This document shows positions 40,129 through 49,566 of a stretch of 64,000 nt of DNA, in pieces. Source of the stretch: Rhynchopus euleeides (lineage: Eukaryota > Euglenozoa > Diplonemea > Diplonemida > Diplonemidae). The translations under genes and the position numbers were made by a program. The first letter of the stretch is position 1. Each line of letters opens with the position of its first letter. Location of the stretch: contig OY723299.1 in the NCBI GenBank assembly GCA_963210315.1, forward strand, positions 1,798,001-1,862,000, written 5' to 3'. The notes beneath the pieces were generated by a model, which did no database searches, was not told the DNA's origin, and was given only the letters and a program-made list of their open reading frames with translations.

Positions 40129-40900
40129 TCGCGAGATTCCCCGTAAGTTGAATGTGCATTGGGGGGTCTCCGCTATCGGGAAGTTTTCGGCGTAATTCTC
40201 CGAACGGTTGGTCATTTCCTCACAGAATGAAGGCAAAAAGACACCGTAAAAAATGCGCCGTTTTCATCCCCGTAGTGAAGGTCCCCCGTTGCTACGTAAG
40301 GCTATTCGAGCTCTCCCTGTATTGTGCCTCCTTCCGGGTGATAAGCCAAGGGTCTGGCCACCGCACATCGCCCGGCAAAGCTGTGATGGTCACGAGACAG
40401 AGAGGAAGAGGTTGCCCCGGTACAACAAAAAAGCCATCCCAACAACCCACCCACAGCCTCCCCCCCCCCTCTGCGGCCCTTCTGCTGCCGGGTTGGTCGC
40501 GATACACCCCCACGAAGGGTCCTCCACACTCTGTGCCACGCACCCTCCCATCTGCCTTGTACAACATATCTGGTGTAGTGACTACAAAAAAGGACTATCA
40601 TTGCAAGAAGGTGTGCTGGGCGACTTACTTTTCCATTCACTCTCGAAGATCAGACACCCCAACTCAGCCCCATCACCTCCGTACACAACACACATCCTCA
40701 TCACAACCCCACCAGGCCCCGCCACCTCGCCTCCCCCCTCCCCTCCCCTCACCCACCCACCCGAGACGGGTGCAGACATCATCAAAGGCGTCCCCACCCC
40801 TCCCCTCCCCTACGTGGCCGCTGCAGGACAGAGGGGCGTGGCGGTGGCGGCAGTGTGTGGCGTGTTGCTGGGGCAGAGCTGTGGCTGAGGTTCCCTCCCC

Positions 40901-40939
40901 TCCCTCTCCCCGTCTCATCTCATCTCATCTCTCTCTCAG
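40901..40939 (+). promoter_or_regulatory. Pyrimidine tract plus AG before gene start
   Basis: A 35-base C/T tract (ctccctctccccgtctcatc and on) ends in AG at 40938-40939, 13 bases before the ATG at 40953. This is a textbook splice-acceptor layout; with no upstream exon visible it may serve trans-splicing. Confidence 0.45.
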
Positions 40940-40952
40940 TCCCTCCCCCGGT

Positions 40953-42140
40953 ATGGACCGCACCCAATGCCGCCCGAAGAAGATACCCCAACCGGGCGAC
41001 CTGTCAACCTTTCCCCGCGGGATGCGCACGGTCCGCCCCCCCTTCCCCGGGGAGGTGAAGGACACCCCCGCTCTCCGCGCCGCCCGCAACACCGAGAGGT
41101 TGGAGGGGATTCTCGCTGGGATCGCGCAGCAGTGCGCAGCTGGGTCACCCCAATACATGATTGTGAACAGCCTTAAAAGGCTCGAGAGATTCCTCTCGTG
41201 GGATGGGTGTGAGCAGTCGAAACGGGTCTGCGTGCAGCAGTACAGCAGGGTTGTGGGGCACCTCCTCGCAGTCACCGAGCTCACAGGATGCACCACGCAG
41301 ACCCGCAACGCCGCGCTCGGGGCTATCCACCTCGTCCACCGGATCTCCTCTCCAGCGGAGACGATGCCGCTCCTCATTTCCCTCTTCACATCCCGGGGGG
41401 GTGCGCTTCAACCCGATGCGACTGACTCCCTCCGCGCGACACTCCTCCACCTCGTCGCGGATCTCCTCCACAGCCCCTCCCCCGCCGTGCCACACCACGG
41501 CGCAGGGCACAGCGCTGTCCCCCTCGACACGCTCGACCCCATCCTCCCCCTCCTCATCCTCTGGCTCAACGGCGAGGGCACCGGGCGTGGCGTCGCGGCT
41601 GACCTCTTCGCCGGGATATACCTCCACGCAGGCGAGGCCTCGCTGCCCTACCTCGCCCTCCTGTCAGACGAGCAGCTCCAGCTGGTGGAGGAGCGCATCC
41701 CGAAGTGCCCCTGCTGCGAGGGGAAGGGCCGGGGGGGGCAGGCGGGCGCGCCGCTCGCCCCTGCGGGGTCCCACGCGGCGCCGGGGGAGGGGGTGGGAGA
41801 TGGCGGCGTCGGCCCGGAGCAGCTCATCCTGGAGGTGGATGCGTATTTCGGGCTGCCGGTGCCGCTGCTGTGTGGCAATCCGGATGACTACGACTATGCT
41901 GATTATGTGGAGATCGCGGGAGGGGAGATCGGAGAGGAGGAAACTTTTGGGGATGGCGGTGTTGCGTCTGCTGGGGGTGGGCAGCAGCAGGAGCAGGAGC
42001 AGGAGCAGCACGCTGTTGGTGGCGGTGGTGGCGGTGGGCAGGCGGGCAGCGCACCTGGGTGGGGTTCCGCCGCCCAGGATTCAGCGCCTGCGGCACCGTC
42101 GGGTGTGATGGGTGGGAATGTGGCTTCCCGTGGGAGGTGA
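40953..42140 (+). CDS. Helical (armadillo-like?) protein, unknown
   Basis: 395 residues from the ATG at 40953, preferred over the far upstream in-frame ATG at 40152 because the intervening frame is low-complexity and contains the acceptor-like tract. Residues 35-225 are a run of amphipathic helices (TERLEGILAGIAQQ, YMIVNSLKRLERFLSW, RNAALGAIHLVHRI, TMPLLISLFTSR, SLRATLLHLVADLL, ILPLLILWL). This is typical of an alpha solenoid such as armadillo or HEAT repeats. After it come a CPCCEG pair of cysteines, an acidic patch (NPDDYDYADYVEIAGGEIGEEE) and a Gln/Gly-rich tail. Function unknown; a protein-binding scaffold is the likeliest role. Confidence 0.65.
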   Translation: MDRTQCRPKKIPQPGDLSTFPRGMRTVRPPFPGEVKDTPALRAARNTERLEGILAGIAQQCAAGSPQYMIVNSLKRLERFLSWDGCEQSKRVCVQQYSRVVGHLLAVTELTGCTTQTRNAALGAIHLVHRISSPAETMPLLISLFTSRGGALQPDATDSLRATLLHLVADLLHSPSPAVPHHGAGHSAVPLDTLDPILPLLILWLNGEGTGRGVAADLFAGIYLHAGEASLPYLALLSDEQLQLVEERIPKCPCCEGKGRGGQAGAPLAPAGSHAAPGEGVGDGGVGPEQLILEVDAYFGLPVPLLCGNPDDYDYADYVEIAGGEIGEEETFGDGGVASAGGGQQQEQEQEQHAVGGGGGGGQAGSAPGWGSAAQDSAPAAPSGVMGGNVASRGR

Positions 42141-43207
42141 TGTGCGGTGGTAGAGGCGAGATGATATCTCGGCGCACAGTGTGGGGTGTTGCTGTGTGGG
42201 GTGGGGTTGACGGAGAATGCTCCCGAATCGAGCGGGTCCTGGAAGGGCCTCGATGCATCGGAGGGCAAAGAGAGACGTCGAGGGGGGGGAGGGGCAGCGT
42301 GTATTGAAGAAGTGGCGTTGTCAAAGAGAAAGGAACAGGTTTGGCTCGATTGAAAGATGTGGTGTGTGATGTGTGCCGGGGGGGTGGGGGGGTCTGTTGT
42401 TGGAAATCACATCGCGAGCAGTTTGTGGGTTGCGGTGTGGTTTTACTACTACTCCTACGGCAAACACTGCAGCAAAAATAATCACGTGGTGTTTGAGGTG
42501 TGCGTGACTGACCATGTTTTTGAGTGGTGTGTCATCTTCGTGGGACACTGTGTGCGTGTGTTGTGTGTACGACAGTTTCTACGTGTAAATTTGCCGCACA
42601 AATCCGAGCTTCTTATGTTCTTCATCAGAATCTCAGGGCTGCGTGTGACGGAGGAACTGAGCAGGCGTTTTACCTGCAGTAAATCCCGCTTCCCACCCCC
42701 TGCCGGAGTAGATTGTCCGATATGTATATTCTTGGGGTCGGGGTGGGGGGTGGGGAACGTCTCGGTTCGCATCGTGTGCTACGGTTGAGGCCTGGTCTGG
42801 AAAAGAAGCGCCGGAACACCTGATTTTATGGACACCGGGTTTTTTTATTGGACTTGCTGCCTGCCTGATACAGCAGACCAATGTATCAGCCATACTTGGC
42901 TTGGATCCAATACCTGCAGCTTCACGTTTTGTTCTGCCTCTTTCTGCAGGACGCAACCGTCTAGCCCGCGTGCGCGGGGGCGCAAGCAAATCGGCTATAG
43001 CTTCCCGTGTTGTGATTCTTGCACCTTCCGAGGCATTACTGCCACACCCACTCCCCTCTCTGCGTTGTGGGGAAGTTGCCCCGACAACCTTGCCCCGGCA
43101 ACGAGCACCCATATTAAAACGCGCGCGCAGCGACACGTGAATCTTGTTATTGCAGTGTCAAGCACACCGAGCACCTGCTTAACTCACACACACCAGTGGA
43201 ACAACGT
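42141..43207. other. Intergenic, no gene seen
   Basis: No supported frame; ordinary mixed sequence without obvious repeats. Confidence 0.5.
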
Positions 43208-43413
43208 ACAATGAAATTAGATAAACGCGAACAAGCAATTGCCATAAACAGCGTGGTCACCCCCGCCCCGTGTGTTGGGGGAGGGGGCAATGCACCGGTC
43301 ACACCCTGCCCTCTGTGACGTGGTCTCTCGCTGTGGTGCAACACAACAGACACACCTGCCGTTCGGCCCCACCGCCCTTTTCCTTCCCTATCTGTCAACG
43401 GCGCCTGTAGGGC
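43208..43413 (+). repeat. Duplicated block A, copy 1
   Basis: ACAATGAAATTAGAT.AACGC through 'ttccttccctatctgt' is nearly identical to 44260-44465; indels are confined to C/CA tracts. The block contains a short frame only. Confidence 0.85.
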
Positions 43414-43790
43414 TTGTGTCAAAACCTTCTAGAACCCTGTGGGGGATGTCGCCCCTGCGGATGATGAGCGGCTATTGGTTTAAGCGCTGGAGAGATCCGA
43501 GCGACTGGTTGTCAAGTCGTGTAACGAATGCTGGATTTTGCCGACTGGCCGCGACGGAGAGGTCCGGTTCATTTTTTTTTTGCATACACGTTAAGTGTTC
43601 TAAGAAACCAGACATAACCAGAAGACCAACATCATGTTCGTGCTAGCACTTTTCCCTTTTGTCATCACACCCGTGCGCCAAAACAGGTTAGGCCTTATAT
43701 TTGGCTGCGTTCAACGAAAAAAGACACTTCTTTCCGGAGTTTAGCTAGCACGATTCAGTTGGGCGATTCATTTGTCTGGTTTTGCAGGGC

Positions 43791-44257
43791 AAGTAATCGT
43801 CACCGAGTTCGAGGCGAGGACTTGGAATTTGCAGTTAAAAAACAGTGACCTGATGCTTCGGGCAACGGTGTGGCGTTCTGCAAAATCTCCCCCCCTCTGA
43901 GGCTTTCCCCGACGCCGCCAGATTTGGATGACTGTTGGCCCGTGCTCTTGGCAGCCCCCCCGGTGAGGGGGGTGGGTGGGAGGGGGTGTTCCGACCGATG
44001 CGATCTCCACCTCCGGAGAACCCCACACCACACACAACACAGGGTTTCGGTGTCAGGGCACCCCAACACACACACACACAAAACACCCCCCCACCCACCG
44101 CTTTCATTAGGAGGGGGGCCAGTGTTTTGTCAGACCCACCTCCCCTTGATTCCCCCCCAGGGGCGGCACTTGACCGGGGTGGGTGTTGGTGCCACCCCGC
44201 GGGAGCGGTGACAGAAGACCACCAACCCACACCACCCACACCCCCCCACCTCCACCA
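43791..44257 (+). repeat. Duplicated block B, copy 1 (copy of an oxygenase gene leader)
   Basis: About 467 bases match 49099-49566 with only single-base length differences. The match ends exactly where the ATG of the oxygenase gene begins in the other copy; here block A copy 2 follows instead. So an upstream region without its gene sits about 1.1 kb before the NTPase-nuclease gene. Confidence 0.92.
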
Positions 44258-44259
44258 CA

Positions 44260-44465
44260 CAATGAAATTAGATGAACGCGCACAAGCAATTGCCATAAAC
44301 AGCGTGGTCACCCCCGCCCCCCCCACACACACGTGAGTGTGTGTTGGGGGAGGGGGCAATGCACCGGTCACACCCTGCCCTCTGTGACGTGGTCTCTCGC
44401 TGTGTTGCAACACAACAGACACACCTGCCGTTCGGCCCTTTTCCTTCCCTATCTGTGAATGGTGC
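44260..44465 (+). repeat. Duplicated block A, copy 2
   Basis: Second copy of 43208-43413; blocks run A, unique, B, A', which fits a tandem duplication or an insertion of B together with a piece of target. Confidence 0.85.
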
Positions 44466-45352
44466 AGCGGTCCTCTCTGAGACAGGCGTAGACCTCACCT
44501 GCACATCCCTGCGCCCACTGGGGGCAACAGCTCCTCCGAGGCAACCGACGCAGCATCCCGTCCCAGGCCTGGCGAGGCGATTGCCCCGAAGACCCCAGCA
44601 AACTCTTCTGCAGATCCTATGTTTCTGGTGCATCTGTCCCACCTCGCACCCTTTCTGGAGCTTCCCGGTGAATCCCTCCGGGAGCCGGTGACGCCGTTGC
44701 TGGCAGACTGTGTGTCGACGTGAGGGCGAGACACACGAACTAGATCGCCCAACTCCTCCCCCCTGCACCCTAGCGTTTCCCAGGAGGGATTGGGTACAGC
44801 CTCTCCTCCCGCGTTGCTTCCTGCCAGCCCTGGGCCTGTGTCGGTTATTGTCTGACTTGTATACATCCGTCGCCCCACCCGAAAAGTGGTTGCCCATTAC
44901 CAAGCCAGCTTGTTAATCAGCGCTGCTGCGTCTCAGGAGGTCTACGTGTATCGGCTGTAGGAAGTACTTGCGATTGATTCCTAGTTGGGCTTATGCCCGT
45001 CTGGCCTTGGAAGGGGAAGTGCACCAGCCGCCACTCAGCGCCCTTCACCAGGCCACTGAGCGCTCTCCCCCCGGTGCGTTTTGCCTTGCTGGCCAACTGG
45101 AGACTCTGCAGGATGACACCCCGCCCCACCTGACCTCCTCTGGCGTCGATTTGTGTTTGCTGTTGTGTTGCTGTTACTCACCACACCTACCACACTCGGA
45201 CCTCCCACACGTGTACCTTTTTCGTTGAGCGCGCACCGCACCGACCACAATAGGGGGAGTGTTCCTCTCGACTGCACCCTCCACAGACAGGGTTTCCAGC
45301 GGGGAGGTGTGGCTGGGTTTCCTTCACTGTCACAGCAGGTGCAGTCGCAGAG
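44466..45352. other. Intergenic before the NTPase-nuclease gene
   Basis: No gene. It ends in 'ggtttccttcactgtcacAG' (AG at 45334-45335), a possible splice acceptor 18 bases before the ATG. Confidence 0.5.
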
Positions 45353-47782
45353 ATGAATATGCTATGCGGGCTCGGCCGACAGATGCGCACGGCCGTGACA
45401 GCGGAGAGGCCAAAGGTACTGCACCGTAGCGTTGTCCCAATCAAGGGCTCGAAGACCGGCCGTGTGGCGGCCTCGATACTGGCACACGATAACATCGCGG
45501 CGATGAGGAAGCGCGAAGCGAAGGACCGGCTCATCGAAGGTGTGCCGTATGTCATGCGGAGGCAGGGCTACAAAGCTCTTGCTGCACACATCAACAACCC
45601 GCGAAAATCTGGCGGCCGCTTCTCCCTGCCGTGCAACACAGGCCCGGCAGGCTCGGGGAAGACTGTGCTCCAACGTCAGAACATGCTGCAGGCAGCGCGC
45701 GACTTCGGGTTCTTGGCGGTGGAGATTGAGTTCAACGGGATTCAGCCTCTTCGCGGGTTCGAGAAGGAAGCAAACTTCGCCCGGCTCGTTGTCAATCGAA
45801 TCTTGTGCTACCTGCCGAAGTACCAGTACGTGGAGTGGTCGGAGTGCTTGCAAAAAATTATAGAAGACTACTCTGGCTGGGAGGCCGCGGCTCCACTGAG
45901 TGATATTGAGAAAGCAGTGCAGGTGCTGAAGGAGGCACTGAACCACGAGGGCCCCGTGCTGCTCGCAGTGGACGAGCTGGTCATGGCCCCCGGCAACGTC
46001 AGGGAGAACCTGTCCGATCTTTGTGGGATCCAGGACAATTCGCTGCGCACCGGCGACGCCAACGACAGGATCTTTCTTGCCGTGTCTGTATACGACCTCG
46101 TGGACCTGGGGACGTTCGTCACCGGTTCGAAACGCGAGCTGGTGCACCAGGGTCTCCCACCCATCCTGCCGATGTTGCTGGAATCGGGTGTGAAGGAATG
46201 CCTGCCGCTCTGGCTGCAGATCTTCTTCAACAAGGAGAGGCGTGCGAAGCTGACGCAGAAGCTGAAGCTGACTGAGGTCACGGGAACCGTCGCGGGTCTG
46301 GTGGCCGAGAGCGGGGGTCACCCGCGCCGGGTCGAAGCCCTCATCAGTCAAGTGGATGAGCTCAGCCAGGAGGTGCTGCACAGGGCGAAGAGCAGGAAGA
46401 AGGAGATCATCGAGGAGCGGCTGCTGGCATCGCAACTGCAGGCAGTGGGGACCGTGTCAGTGGTTTCAGGGAAAAATAAGTGCCTGTCCGCGATGGACGC
46501 AAAGCTCGATCTTCGTCGCACGGGGAGTCAACTTTCAGATTTCGTGCGTGAGGATAATGATCACGCGGATGATCGTACACTTGTGCTACTGAAGTACTTG
46601 TTCACGGAGGTGGACATGAATGATGGCGACGCACGGATTCTGCGTTCCGCAACCAGGTACCACTACCAGTTGGTGCCGTACGACAGGCGTCATGTCGGGT
46701 ACCTCCCGCTGCCTGCACTGCAGGAGTTCTGTGACCAACAGCTGGGCAGGTGCAAGAACAAGAAGCTGACGTCCTTTCTTAAACACGCGGAAGGTGTTGC
46801 GGACGCCAACCTTTCCGCCACTCGCGGGGGCGTCCACGACACCAAGCGCAAGAAAAGATTGGTTCCTCGATCTGAGACGAACGAGAGCAGCAAGCACTTC
46901 GAGAAGGGCATGTTCCACGCACTCTGTGGAGCGGTCCTCGCCCGGGAGTGTCTCACAGAGGACATGTTTCGCCGTTCACCAGACCTGCCAGAGACTACCT
47001 GCACAGAGATCGAGTGGGCTAAAGACATCAAGCTCTTCCCGAATGCGGTGGAGGAGGGGACGAATCTTCGCGTGTGTGACGATGAGACGCTACGTCGCAT
47101 CTTTAAAGTCGGTGCAGTCAACGAGCAAGACGGTCAACAGATGAAGTCGTCCGCAGGACTCGCATTTGTTCCGACGGACAGGTGGAATATGTGCTGCGAC
47201 TTTGTGTTGGTGCTGCCGACCAAGGACAGGGAGCGCGCGGGGCGTGTTGTGTTGGCTGTGCAGTGCAAGCACTGGGCGGGGGAGGTGGGCGGGGATGGAC
47301 TTCACGCACTGGCACACTTCCGCTACGGGCGGCACTGCTTCGAAGCGGACCAGGTGTACACAGGGAAGTACAAGGGCACAGGGGATAGCAAGACAGGGAA
47401 GACGAAGGGAGCGGCCAAAAGGTATGATCACTCGTGGCGGCATTCCGTGTCCCGAACCGCATGCGTCTGTCACAGGCTCGCGAATTCGTTTCGGACGAAG
47501 TTCTGCAACATTGTCGAGCAAAACAAGGACTCGGACACGAGAGTGGTGTTTGTGCTGGCGACGGTGAATGACATCACGCGGGCGCATGTGAAGGCGAGCG
47601 TGTTCAACAGGGTGAACCTTCCGGACAATGCGAATTACAAGAGCACCGCGCTGCTGGAGGACGAGGGGTTGATGGACCTGCAGCACATGTGCGGCTGGTG
47701 CCCCACTGCGGGGTACGGTGCACTGCTGGCGGAGAAGGTGCGGGAGATGTCTTTTGTGAGCGACGAGGCGAAGGCAGCATGA
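45353..47782 (+). CDS. P-loop NTPase plus restriction-endonuclease-fold protein (Crinkler/RHS type)
   Basis: An 809-residue uninterrupted protein. The STAND/AAA-like NTPase has Walker A GPAGSGKT (97-104), Walker B LLAVDELV (203-210) and further helical NTPase-associated sequence to about 370. The C-terminal third contains CCDFVLVLP then RVVLAVQCKHW (about 613-641), the D...QxK core of restriction-endonuclease-like nucleases. This architecture is that of the eukaryotic CR (Crinkler-RHS) proteins, which include retrotransposon hot spot proteins of trypanosomes and Crinkler effectors. These are thought to derive from transposon nucleases and to act in the nucleus, in conflict with mobile elements or other cells. 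A Lys/Arg-rich patch (TKRKKRLVPR) near residue 500 could be a nuclear signal. An RHS-like or Crinkler-like role cannot be settled from sequence alone. Confidence 0.75.
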   Translation: MNMLCGLGRQMRTAVTAERPKVLHRSVVPIKGSKTGRVAASILAHDNIAAMRKREAKDRLIEGVPYVMRRQGYKALAAHINNPRKSGGRFSLPCNTGPAGSGKTVLQRQNMLQAARDFGFLAVEIEFNGIQPLRGFEKEANFARLVVNRILCYLPKYQYVEWSECLQKIIEDYSGWEAAAPLSDIEKAVQVLKEALNHEGPVLLAVDELVMAPGNVRENLSDLCGIQDNSLRTGDANDRIFLAVSVYDLVDLGTFVTGSKRELVHQGLPPILPMLLESGVKECLPLWLQIFFNKERRAKLTQKLKLTEVTGTVAGLVAESGGHPRRVEALISQVDELSQEVLHRAKSRKKEIIEERLLASQLQAVGTVSVVSGKNKCLSAMDAKLDLRRTGSQLSDFVREDNDHADDRTLVLLKYLFTEVDMNDGDARILRSATRYHYQLVPYDRRHVGYLPLPALQEFCDQQLGRCKNKKLTSFLKHAEGVADANLSATRGGVHDTKRKKRLVPRSETNESSKHFEKGMFHALCGAVLARECLTEDMFRRSPDLPETTCTEIEWAKDIKLFPNAVEEGTNLRVCDDETLRRIFKVGAVNEQDGQQMKSSAGLAFVPTDRWNMCCDFVLVLPTKDRERAGRVVLAVQCKHWAGEVGGDGLHALAHFRYGRHCFEADQVYTGKYKGTGDSKTGKTKGAAKRYDHSWRHSVSRTACVCHRLANSFRTKFCNIVEQNKDSDTRVVFVLATVNDITRAHVKASVFNRVNLPDNANYKSTALLEDEGLMDLQHMCGWCPTAGYGALLAEKVREMSFVSDEAKAA

Positions 47783-48104
47783 CGTGCAGGCGTTTCTGAT
47801 CAGGAATAACCAGGTATGGCGGCTCGTCGTGACATGCAGAACCTGGCGAGTGCCGATCGAACCTCAGCACTCCATAACAGAGGGAAGATAACTTGTCAGG
47901 AATAACCAGGAATGACCAGGAATGAATCTACAACTGCAGCGCGACATTTGAAATCAGGAATTCCCCGGGCATTGATTCCTTGTCCGATACACGCGAGAGT
48001 TTGACAGGAGGCGAACGTATCGTGCAACGCTTCCGGTGCCTCCTCTCATGCTGTGGGTAGAAGCTGTCTCCGAAGAAAATCGCCTCTCAAGGCACCAGCC
48101 CTGC

Positions 48105-48275
48105 CGCCGGAGATTTCTGAAAACCTGGAGCTGTGTGCATTCAGATTCTTGAAAACCTGAAGCTGCAGATTCCTGAAAACCTGGAGCTGTGGGCATTCAG
48201 ATTCCTGAAAACCTGAAGCTGTGGGCATTCAGATTCTTGAAAACCTGAAGCTGCAGATTCCTGAAAACCTGGAGC
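48105..48275 (+). repeat. Minisatellite, 24/32-bp units
   Basis: About six units of 'gattcctgaaaacctgaagct' followed by either 'gcag' or 'gtgggcattcag', so unit length alternates between about 24 and 32 bases. Confidence 0.85.
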
Positions 48276-48310
48276 TGTGGGTGGGTAGGTGGGGTGGGGT
48301 GTGGGCGTGC

Positions 48311-48845
48311 TGGCTGCCTCCCAGCCACCTTCACCCATGACCAGTCCCTGAACCAGACCCACGTTTTATGGGTGAAACTTGGCTCGTATGCAAACGTTCA
48401 AAAGAAAGGGGTTTTGGAACACCCGAGGAGGGCGTTCCCGCTAACAAGTTCCCGCTGGGTGGGTAGGTGGCTGTGGCTGCCTCCCAGTCACATTCTCTTA
48501 GGACCAGCCCCTGAACCAGAGGCACATTTCATGGACGATGTTTGGCTCCTAGACCCACAAAATGACCCCACTACGATTCGCAAAAGTTCCAAACGTTCAA
48601 AAGAAAGGGGTTTTGGAACACCCGAGGAGGGCGTCCCGCTGGGTGGGTGGGCTGGTGTGGCTGCCTCCCAGTCACATCCTCCTGTGGCCAACCTCCTATG
48701 ACCAGACCCTGAAACAGACCCGCATTTCATGGGTGAAGCTTGACACCTCGACCCACAAAGTGACCCCACTACGATCCGCACAGATTCCAAATAGTCAAAA
48801 GAAAGGTGTTTCGGAACACCCGAGGAGGGGGTCCCGCTGATTTTG
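48311..48845 (+). repeat. Three tandem copies of a 160-190-bp unit
   Basis: Each unit has 'ggctgcctcccag.cac', 'ccctgaa.cagacc', 'caaaagaaagg.gttt' and 'ggaacacccgaggagg'. Units start near 48311, 48471 and 48656; the last two are longer because of an extra 'cccacaaa.tgaccccactacgat' block. Confidence 0.85.
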
Positions 48846-48941
48846 GGTCACTTTCAGGTGATGTCAGGTCCCTGGGGTGACCGCAGATAGCCCATTTTCA
48901 GGGTGGGAGCCCTACTCGTACGTCACCCATATTCAGCCCAA

Positions 48942-49015
48942 ACCGTGCACCTCGGGTGCACGGTCGCCGGCAGCGCGCGGGCACCCGGAAACAGGCCGCA
49001 TTTGCGCGCGCTGCC
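48942..49015. repeat. Two strong GC-rich inverted repeats
   Basis: CCGTGCACCTCGGGTGCACGG is a perfect hairpin. Directly after it GCCGGCAGCGCGCG pairs with GCGCGCGCTGCCGGC some 25 bases on. They lie about 85 bases before block B. Confidence 0.7.
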
Positions 49016-49098
49016 GGCACCCTGCACGCCAGCCCCCACGTGCGCTTTTTTTTGCGCGCGTAGGCATAACCGGAAAACCAGACCTATCTTATCCCCTG

Positions 49099-49566
49099 AA
49101 GTAATCGTCACCGAGTTCGAGGCGAGGACTTGGAATTTGCAGTTAAAAAAACAGTGACCTGATGCTTCGGGCAACGTGTGGCGTTCTGCAAAATCTCCCC
49201 CCCTCTGAGGCTTTCCCCGACGCCGCCAGATTTGGATGACTGTTGGCCCGTGCTCTTGGCAGCCCCCCCGGTGAGGGGGGTGGGTGGGAGGGGGTGTTCC
49301 GACCGATGCGATCTCCACCTCCGGAGAACCCCACACCACACACAACACAGGGTTTCGGTGTCAGGGCACCCCAACACACACACACACAAAACACCCCCCC
49401 ACCCACCGCTTTCATTAGGAGGGGGGCCAGTGTTTTGTCAGACCCACCTCCCCTTGATTCCCCCCCCAGGGGCGGCACTTGACCGGGGTGGGTGTTGGTG
49501 CCACCCCGCGGGAGCGGTGACAGAAGACCACCAACCCACACCACCCACACCCCCCCACCTCCACCA
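49099..49566 (+). repeat. Duplicated block B, copy 2 (oxygenase gene leader)
   Basis: Upstream region of the oxygenase gene, matching 43791-44257. It is probably the original, because it leads directly into an intact gene. Confidence 0.9.

Larger units (their letters stand above)
37913..40952. other. Long intergenic region
   Basis: No firm gene. A weak - strand coding-like fragment (38300-38588), a perfect hairpin at 38360-38383, a T-rich stretch 38680-39130 with a C-run of 24 near 39065, R2 repeats at 39945-40128, and a CT-rich leader before 40953. Confidence 0.5.
47783..49098. other. Intergenic with two tandem arrays and hairpins
   Basis: No gene. Holds the arrays at 48105-48275 and 48311-48845 and the hairpins at 48942-49015. 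Confidence 0.6.

Noticed and set aside
40152-40952. Upstream extension of the 41-kb gene to an ATG at 40152
   Set aside because: The added 267 residues are low-complexity, cross repeat-like sequence and the CT tract with AG just before 40953.
45362-46435. 357-codon - strand frame inside the NTPase-nuclease gene
   Set aside because: Walker A, Walker B and nuclease motifs are all on the + strand.
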